The position numbers and the translations under genes are program-made. From an uncultured Dorea sp. (lineage in GTDB: Bacteria; Bacillota; Clostridia; Lachnospirales; Lachnospiraceae): a stretch of 64,000 bases of DNA. Each line of letters opens with the position of its first letter. Position 1 is the first letter of the stretch. The stretch covers positions 46,598 through 110,597 of the forward strand of contig UQRE01000003.1 of the NCBI GenBank assembly GCA_900543415.1, written 5' to 3'. Below are positions 58,961-64,000 of this stretch, one piece after another. The notes under the pieces were generated by a model. It did not search any database, was not told the origin of the DNA, and worked only from the letters and a program-made list of their open reading frames with translations.

Positions 58961-59836
58961 TTACTTTCTTTCTTGACAGCGATAAGAGTTGCGGATCTGA
59001 CGGCACCAGTATCCGAAGCTTTCTCCTTCGCATTCCTCTTCCGGCAATTCAAGATCTGTTTCGGTAAGCGGGATAAACTGCGGAAAACCAAATACCCCTG
59101 CTGCCTTGGCTTCTTCTTCGTGGAAGATACCCGGAACTCCAAGGTACATCATCTGCTCCTCCTCCAGAAAAACAAGATGATGATAATTATAATATCCGTG
59201 AAGTAAAAATTGATTATTGGACAGCTTCCATTCACATCTGGGCAGCCTCGACAGCTCCTTCCGCTGAATTTTCCTCGCATGATACCGTCCAATAGGTTCG
59301 TATGCAAGAGCTTCCGTTTCCTCCTGAATCTCACAGGTCTTGGAACTGTCTTCAAGCTCCTCCCGTTCGTCTTCGTCTTCTTTTTCTTCTACTTCTGATT
59401 TTTCCGCTTCTTTCTCCTCTTCCTCTTCTTCTATTTCTATCGGTTCTTCTTTTCTCTCCCAGATCTTCATATGTTCCACATCTGCCGGCATATCGTCCCA
59501 CACAGCCGCATATTTTCGGTCTCCATGATTTTTCAACACAATGCCTCGTATTTTAGAGAAATTTTCTGCCTCTCCGGTATCTTCTTCCGTATAACGCAGC
59601 CGATAGTTCACTGCCGGATTAATGTTCGTTATTTCTCCCTGCCAGACTCCGACACACAATCCGCCCTCTTCATAGAACAGGTAAAGTTCCAGTGTTTCTC
59701 CCATGTTCAGATGCAGTCCCTTTCCGTATATATGGATCATACACTCCTGTTCCTGCTGATCTACTTTTACAAACCCTACATTACGGATTCTTCTGCCCTC
59801 TTCATACTCGTACAGATATCGGATAAATCGTTTCAA
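58961..59836 (-). CDS. DUF6128 protein with acidic linker
   Basis: Two globular parts flank a highly acidic low-complexity segment (about 133-172, nearly all Glu with Lys/Ser). The N-terminal part (KRFIRYLYEYEEGRRIRNVGFVK) and the C-terminal part (LHGYYNYHHLVFLEE; MYLGVPGIFHEEEAKAAGVFG) match DUF6128, seen mainly in Lachnospiraceae, with no assigned function. It sits in a minus-strand unit with dgt and tadA. Confidence 0.75.
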   Translation of the reverse strand: MKRFIRYLYEYEEGRRIRNVGFVKVDQQEQECMIHIYGKGLHLNMGETLELYLFYEEGGLCVGVWQGEITNINPAVNYRLRYTEEDTGEAENFSKIRGIVLKNHGDRKYAAVWDDMPADVEHMKIWERKEEPIEIEEEEEEKEAEKSEVEEKEDEDEREELEDSSKTCEIQEETEALAYEPIGRYHARKIQRKELSRLPRCEWKLSNNQFLLHGYYNYHHLVFLEEEQMMYLGVPGIFHEEEAKAAGVFGFPQFIPLTETDLELPEEECEGESFGYWCRQIRNSYRCQERK

Positions 59837-59899
59837 ATTGTCACTCCTAAGAGATCATTTATCACAATCTATTCCTGTTCCATACGAAAAATACCGCAA

Positions 59900-61327
59900 T
59901 TATAAAATTGCCTTTAATTCCTGATATAATCTTTTCGCATAACTGTCTGTCATTCCGCAAATATAATCGGTCACCAGAAGGAGCCTCAAATATAACCGCT
60001 CTTCATCTGATTTCCCCTGAGCCTGAAAATGATATGCATTCTTATAATTACTGGAAATAAACGAAACCATTCTGATATCCAGCGTTCCCATTTTCTCTTC
60101 TTTATCATCATACTTGATCACTGCAGATACAAAACGATCCATCAGATAATCAATCATCGTCGCTTCTGCCACTTCCATACGGTAAATCGTATCGGAGGTG
60201 AATACTTCCCGAAATGCAAGATCACCTAACATATCCATTAATTTCTCGGCAAATGTATGATAAAACAGATCATGTTCATATTCGCCTGCCATGATCTCAT
60301 TATAATTGGATGTGAATCCATACGTCGCACAATTGATTAAAAATCCCTGCACACGAACAATCCAGTTTTTAATCGCATATTCCTCCGGATCTTCTACGTG
60401 CTTGTCTTTCCCCCTTAAATACAACTCGTCCAACAGCCTTGCCGGATTAAATGTATTCGCATCACTTTTCCCATACATCACTTGCAGTTCCGTTAATTCT
60501 TCTAACAATTTATGATAACTGATAAATCCCTTGATAAAAGCATCTTCGATGTCCGCAGTCTTATATGCAATATCATCTGCCGCCTCCAAAATGAAGGTCA
60601 GAGGATGGCGCCTGCCATTTGTCCCTGTCGCTTCCTGGATCTCTCTGAAAATTTCCGCATCCGCCAAATAATATCCTAACTTCTTATCTTTAATATTCCC
60701 GGATTTCGGATCTATCTCATTGGAAGCCACCGGATATTTAACAATCGTATTAAGCAACGCATACGTAAGATTCATCCCATGTTCGTCCACAAGGAAATGA
60801 AGTTTGCTCACCAATCTGAGAGCCTGTGCATTTCCTTCAAAATGATACAGGTCTTCACGCATCCTTTCTGTCAATATCTGATCGATCGGCTTCCCGTGAA
60901 ACTTAAGAACGGGAAGGTTTCTCTCAAACCACTCTCGAATAGCCAATTCTCCAAAATGACCAAATGGCGGGTTGCCGATATCATGTATCAGCCCCGCACA
61001 TTGTAATATACTGCAAATATCTTCCTTCATTCTCGGCGTAAAGCCCGAATCTTTTTTATATAACAAAATATTCTCTCCGATATTTTGTCCCAGTGATTTT
61101 GCAAAGGATGACACCTCAAGAGAATGTGTCAGACGCGTCCTGATAAAATCACTTTTATCCAACGGAAATACCTGTGTCTTATCCTGCAGGCGCCGAAATG
61201 ACGCACTGCCGATAATTCGATGGTAGTCTTTTTCAAACTCGCTGCGAAGATCCGTATTCTTCAAGTATTTATTTTTATTGGACGAACCTCTGCTTCGCTT
61301 CGTCGATAACAACTGTTCCCAATTCAT
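59900..61327 (-). CDS. dgt: Deoxyguanosinetriphosphate triphosphohydrolase
   Basis: An HD-domain dNTPase that cleaves dGTP to deoxyguanosine and triphosphate. Hallmarks are RRLQDKTQVFPLDKSDFIRT, RLTHSLEVSSFAKSLG, AGLIHDIGNPPFGHFGE with the HD pair, and LEAADDIAYKTADIEDA. Its 475 residues fit the family. It starts 15 bases after the HTH/acidic-repeat gene and is probably co-transcribed with it. Confidence 0.93.
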   Translation of the reverse strand: MNWEQLLSTKRSRGSSNKNKYLKNTDLRSEFEKDYHRIIGSASFRRLQDKTQVFPLDKSDFIRTRLTHSLEVSSFAKSLGQNIGENILLYKKDSGFTPRMKEDICSILQCAGLIHDIGNPPFGHFGELAIREWFERNLPVLKFHGKPIDQILTERMREDLYHFEGNAQALRLVSKLHFLVDEHGMNLTYALLNTIVKYPVASNEIDPKSGNIKDKKLGYYLADAEIFREIQEATGTNGRRHPLTFILEAADDIAYKTADIEDAFIKGFISYHKLLEELTELQVMYGKSDANTFNPARLLDELYLRGKDKHVEDPEEYAIKNWIVRVQGFLINCATYGFTSNYNEIMAGEYEHDLFYHTFAEKLMDMLGDLAFREVFTSDTIYRMEVAEATMIDYLMDRFVSAVIKYDDKEEKMGTLDIRMVSFISSNYKNAYHFQAQGKSDEERLYLRLLLVTDYICGMTDSYAKRLYQELKAIL

Positions 61328-61342
61328 CTATGTCACTCTTTT

Positions 61343-62347
61343 CTAATCCAAATAGATTGGTGGTTCATAATCTTTTCCAAGAAGCACCTTTTTCCTCTCT
61401 TGATAACCAAGAAATGCCCATTCTGTCATATCGGTCCATTTATGCTCTCCTCTGTCATAAACCTGCACATAACCAATGCGGCTTGGATGCATACGAACAC
61501 TGTTGGACTGATATTCATGTCCGGTGTAAGGATTAATATCACCTTTTTCAAGGTCCTCCTCCTCCGTTCCTTCCGGCTGAAGCTCTTTTACCTTCTCTTC
61601 TGCATATTCAGTAAACGAATTAACTTCTTTTGCATCTTCTTCCTCATCAAGAGAAATGGTCTCCGTATCAAATATTTCTTCTACTGCCTCTTGCGTATCT
61701 GCTGTCTGTTGCGGATCCCGCTCTTCTTCTACAGGCTTCACAGGTTCTTCTGCCGTTTTCTTTCTTCGTCTTAAATAAGATGTCCAGCTGTGTTTCTTCC
61801 CTTTATTCTCTCCATCTTCAAAGACGGTTCTATTTTCCTGTTTCTTTTCTTGTTCTTTGTTCTCCGACTGTCTATGTTCAAATTCCTTATTCTCTCTCTC
61901 TAACGCTGCAGCCTCTTCCAAAATTTCCTCGAGCGACTCTTCCTGCATTGCAGGCTCTTCATAGACTTCCTCTGCATATTCTTCTATCGCAGGCTCTTCA
62001 TAGACTTCCTCTGCATACTCTTCTGCCACCGGTTCTTCATAAACCTCTTCGACATATGTCTCTTGAGGTTCTTCTATATAATTCTCCTGTATTTCCTCAT
62101 GGGTTTTCTCTGCCTCAACAGAGAGATTTTCATCTAGAATATTGAGATAGAAAGGGCAACCTAAAATCCCCGCGATCATACGCATATCCTGCTCTTGAAA
62201 ATTGTCACGACCTAGTCTCTGTGTCAAATTCTGACGGGACATTTTCTTTCCGGTATGCTTCTCGATCAATTCTGCGAGTTCTTTAATTGTCATGCCTCTT
62301 CTGCTTAAGATAATCTTGACTTGTTCTGCAAATGTCAAATCCATCAT
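61343..62347 (-). CDS. HTH protein with acidic 13-residue repeats and a conserved C-terminal tail
   Basis: Residues 1-75 form a helix-turn-helix-like domain (TIKELAELIEKHTGKKMSRQNLTQRLG). Residues 100-138 carry three 13-residue repeats of the form EEVYEEPxxEEYA, then a long Glu-rich disordered stretch. The last 60 residues look globular (NPYTGHEYQSNSVRMHPSRIGY; VYDRGEHKWTDMTEWAFLGYQ). No function is known. AGGAGG lies six bases upstream. Low-complexity acidic proteins of this build recur in Lachnospiraceae. Confidence 0.7.
   Translation of the reverse strand: MMDLTFAEQVKIILSRRGMTIKELAELIEKHTGKKMSRQNLTQRLGRDNFQEQDMRMIAGILGCPFYLNILDENLSVEAEKTHEEIQENYIEEPQETYVEEVYEEPVAEEYAEEVYEEPAIEEYAEEVYEEPAMQEESLEEILEEAAALERENKEFEHRQSENKEQEKKQENRTVFEDGENKGKKHSWTSYLRRRKKTAEEPVKPVEEERDPQQTADTQEAVEEIFDTETISLDEEEDAKEVNSFTEYAEEKVKELQPEGTEEEDLEKGDINPYTGHEYQSNSVRMHPSRIGYVQVYDRGEHKWTDMTEWAFLGYQERKKVLLGKDYEPPIYLD
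61934..62050 (-). repeat. Three 39-bp in-frame tandem repeats
   Basis: The DNA encoding EEVYEEPVAEEYA, EEVYEEPAIEEYA and EEVYEEPAMQEES is repeated almost unchanged at 39-base spacing inside the HTH/acidic gene. The number could vary between strains by slippage. Confidence 0.75.
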
Positions 62348-62454
62348 GTGTATCCTCCTTATTTAATTCATTATACTCCCTCATAAGTTTATCCATATAC
62401 GTCCATCTGTAAACTAATATATTTCTTGTTAAACCCTAGTTTTTCCCTTTTTCT

Positions 62455-62483
62455 ATTCTATCAAATAGATAAATAGTCGTCAA
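62455..62483 (-). promoter_or_regulatory. Promoter upstream of the HTH/acidic-repeat gene
   Basis: TTGACG (62483-62478), a 17-base spacer and TAGAAT (62460-62455) on the minus strand. A separate TATAAT nearer the gene (62371-62366) lacks a -35. Confidence 0.6.
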
Positions 62484-62493
62484 GATACACGAT

Positions 62494-62530
62494 GAGGGAC
62501 AGTCTCACACTTTCATGAAACTGTCCCCTC
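62494..62530 (-). terminator. Hairpin after glyA
   Basis: Stem GAGGGACAGT/ACTGTCCCCTC with further pairing, 24 bases after the glyA stop. No T-run follows on the minus strand; on the plus strand the sequence is T-richer. Confidence 0.55.
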
Positions 62531-62553
62531 TTTACTTTCCATATAGAATTACG

Positions 62554-63789
62554 TTAAATTAATGGATATTTTTCTGTAAGACCTGCTACCAGCTCTTTCG
62601 CCTTTTCCACATTTGCTTCATCTTTGATAACAAGAGAAATGGCTTCGGCTATGACATCCATATCTTCTTCTTTCATTCCGCGCGTCGTCACTGCCGGCGT
62701 ACCAAGCCGCACACCGCTCGTCAGGAATGGTGATCTTGGATCGTTCGGAATCGCATTCTTATTGCAAGTAATATGCGCGCTGTCTAATCGTTTTTCCAAA
62801 TCTTTTCCTGTCACATTTTCATCCCTTAGATCTACAAGCATAAGGTGATTATCTGTTCCTCCGGAAACAAGATTCACGCCTCTGTCTAAAAGGGCATTGG
62901 CTAACGCCTGTGCATTTGCCAGGATCTGCTTCTGATATGCTTTAAATTCAGGCTGCAGTGCCTCCTTAAAGCATACTGCTTTTCCCGCAATTACATGTTC
63001 CAGCGGTCCACCCTGTGTACCTGGGAAGATTGCTTTATCAAAGTTGAATTTTTCATTTGCTTTTTCATTCCAAAGGATCATTCCTCCTCTTGGGCCTCGG
63101 AGCGTCTTATGCGTTGTAGTTGTCACTACATCTGCATATGGAATCGGACTTGGATGCAGTCCTGCAGCTACCAATCCGGCGATATGTGCCATATCTACCA
63201 TCAGATAAGCGCCTATCTCATCTGCAATTTCACGGAATTTCTTAAAATCAATGATTCGTGCATATGCACTTGCTCCCGCTACAATAAGCTTCGGCTTTTC
63301 TTCTATCGCTCTTTGACGGACTACATCATAGTCGATCACGCCCTCATCATTAACCCCGTAAAAGGTTGATTTAAAATATTTCCCTGATAGATTTACCGGT
63401 GATCCATGAGTTAAATGACCGCCATGATCAAGGTTCATACCGAGAATCTTATCTCCCGGTTCAAGCATTGCAAAATACACTGCTAGATTTGCCTGCGCCC
63501 CTGAATGCGGCTGTACATTAACATAATCACATCCAAACAATTCTTTTGCCCGGTCTCTGGCTAGGTTTTCCACTACGTCCACACATTGACAGCCTCCATA
63601 ATATCGTTTTGAAGGGTAGCCTTCCGCATACTTATTCGTAAGCGGACTTCCCATAGCCGCCATAACTGCTTTACTTACCCAGTTCTCTGACGCGATCAGT
63701 TCAATATGAGAGTTCTGCCGCTTCATCTCATCTGTAATCGCCTGTGCAATTTCCGGGTCTGCTTTCAAAATCTCTTCGTATGAATACAT
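62554..63789 (-). CDS. glyA: Serine hydroxymethyltransferase
   Basis: A PLP enzyme that interconverts serine and glycine with tetrahydrofolate. The PLP lysine is in TTTTHKTLRGPRGG; the N-terminal HIELIASENWVSKAVM and NKYAEGYPSKRYYGG motifs and the IFPGTQGGPLEH segment are diagnostic. Its 411 residues are normal. GAGGAGGG precedes the ATG by about six bases. Likely monocistronic. Confidence 0.97.
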   Translation of the reverse strand: MYSYEEILKADPEIAQAITDEMKRQNSHIELIASENWVSKAVMAAMGSPLTNKYAEGYPSKRYYGGCQCVDVVENLARDRAKELFGCDYVNVQPHSGAQANLAVYFAMLEPGDKILGMNLDHGGHLTHGSPVNLSGKYFKSTFYGVNDEGVIDYDVVRQRAIEEKPKLIVAGASAYARIIDFKKFREIADEIGAYLMVDMAHIAGLVAAGLHPSPIPYADVVTTTTHKTLRGPRGGMILWNEKANEKFNFDKAIFPGTQGGPLEHVIAGKAVCFKEALQPEFKAYQKQILANAQALANALLDRGVNLVSGGTDNHLMLVDLRDENVTGKDLEKRLDSAHITCNKNAIPNDPRSPFLTSGVRLGTPAVTTRGMKEEDMDVIAEAISLVIKDEANVEKAKELVAGLTEKYPLI

Positions 63790-63910
63790 ATCTGTCCCTC
63801 CTCTTTCGGAATTGTCTACTTAAATATAGCTTATCCTTTTTGAGAGGTATTCGCAAGAGTTGTTTGAAAATTCCAGTCAAATCTCCTCATTTTTTAAAAA
63901 GTGAACAACA

Positions 63911-63941
63911 AAAAAACTTGCAAACATTTAAGTTTACAAGT
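63911..63941 (-). terminator. Terminator of the tRNA-Asn transcript
   Basis: ACTTGTAAAC/GTTTGCAAGT stem (one G-T pair) with a six-base loop and a run of T on the minus strand, starting seven bases after the tRNA 3' end. Confidence 0.8.
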
Positions 63942-63947
63942 TTTCAG

Positions 63948-64000
63948 CTCCCCCTGTTGGACTTGAACCAACGACAACTCGGTTAACAGCCGAGTGCTCT
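63948..64000 (-). tRNA. tRNA-Asn (anticodon GTT), 5' part beyond the window
   Basis: On the minus strand the window opens in the D-arm. The anticodon arm CTCGGCTGTTAACCGAG has anticodon GTT, the T-arm reads GTTGGTTCAAGTCCAAC, and the acceptor AGGGGGA plus discriminator G ends at 63948. CCA is not encoded. About 20 bases of the 5' end are off the right edge. Confidence 0.92.

Noticed and set aside
61934..62050. CRISPR-like repeats
   Set aside because: The 39-bp repeats are directly adjacent without spacers and keep a coding frame.

Overview
The window looks like a chromosomal segment of a low-to-mid GC, spore-forming Clostridia of the family Lachnospiraceae (human or animal gut type). The reasons are the gene content (DUF6128 protein, paired GlgC/GlgD, a GH65 / GH13_18 phosphorolysis cluster, SpoVG, a Na+-type V-ATPase, a large Gram-positive SRP RNA, a T-box leader) and the promoter style (TTGACA-17-TATAAT and TGn-extended -10 boxes). 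No phage, integrase, CRISPR array or intact insertion sequence was seen. The species cannot be named from the sequence alone.

Layout. 1-7.9 kb: the start of a CDS running off the left edge, cca, a truncated Rpn-type nuclease remnant, proS behind a T-box leader, then on the plus strand a cell-wall amidase with an apparently leaderless mRNA, a zinc-ribbon/VWA membrane protein and an RluA-type pseudouridine synthase. 7.9-10.6 kb (minus): glgC-glgD-spoVG. 10.8-15.6 kb (plus): murC, then dnaD-like and dnaC/dnaI-like helicase-loading genes behind DnaA-box-like sites, then prs. 15.6-20.0 kb (minus): a VanRS-like two-component system whose operon continues into an Mre11/Rad50-like pair. 20.0-21.6 kb: asnS and a 179-bp inverted-repeat element.

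21.8-38.9 kb (minus) is the most interesting part. It holds a LacI regulator and a contiguous twelve-gene run matching the E. coli ycjMNOPQRSTU genes gene for gene and in order: GH13_18 glucosylglycerate-type phosphorylase, ABC binding protein, two permeases, zinc-type dehydrogenase, TIM-barrel epimerase, Gfo/Idh dehydrogenase, GH65 kojibiose-type phosphorylase and beta-phosphoglucomutase. Three more genes follow: an ADP-ribosylglycohydrolase-fold protein with a beta-rich C-terminal half, a glycerate kinase and an alpha-phosphoglucomutase. Together they would import rare glycosides, convert them through 3-keto intermediates, phosphorolyse them, and send glucose 1-phosphate and glycerate into glycolysis. 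Perfect CG-centred palindromes precede the operon.

39.1-48.0 kb (minus): a complete V/A-type ATPase operon in the order ntpF-I-K-E-C-G-A-B-D, with Na+-binding residues in the rotor subunit. 48.1-54.6 kb (minus): trmL, a HypE/PurM-like protein, and an amide-nitrogen scavenging cluster (PucR regulator, nitrilase-family amidohydrolase, NCS1 permease, DUF1177 protein, broken hydantoin/aspartate racemase). 54.6-58.1 kb (minus): a B12-binding radical SAM protein, an overlooked 34-residue membrane peptide and a VanW protein. 58.2-58.5 kb: the SRP RNA (plus). 58.5-62.4 kb (minus): an HTH protein with acidic repeats, dgt, a DUF6128 protein and tadA. 62.5-64 kb (minus): glyA and a partial tRNA-Asn cut by the right edge.
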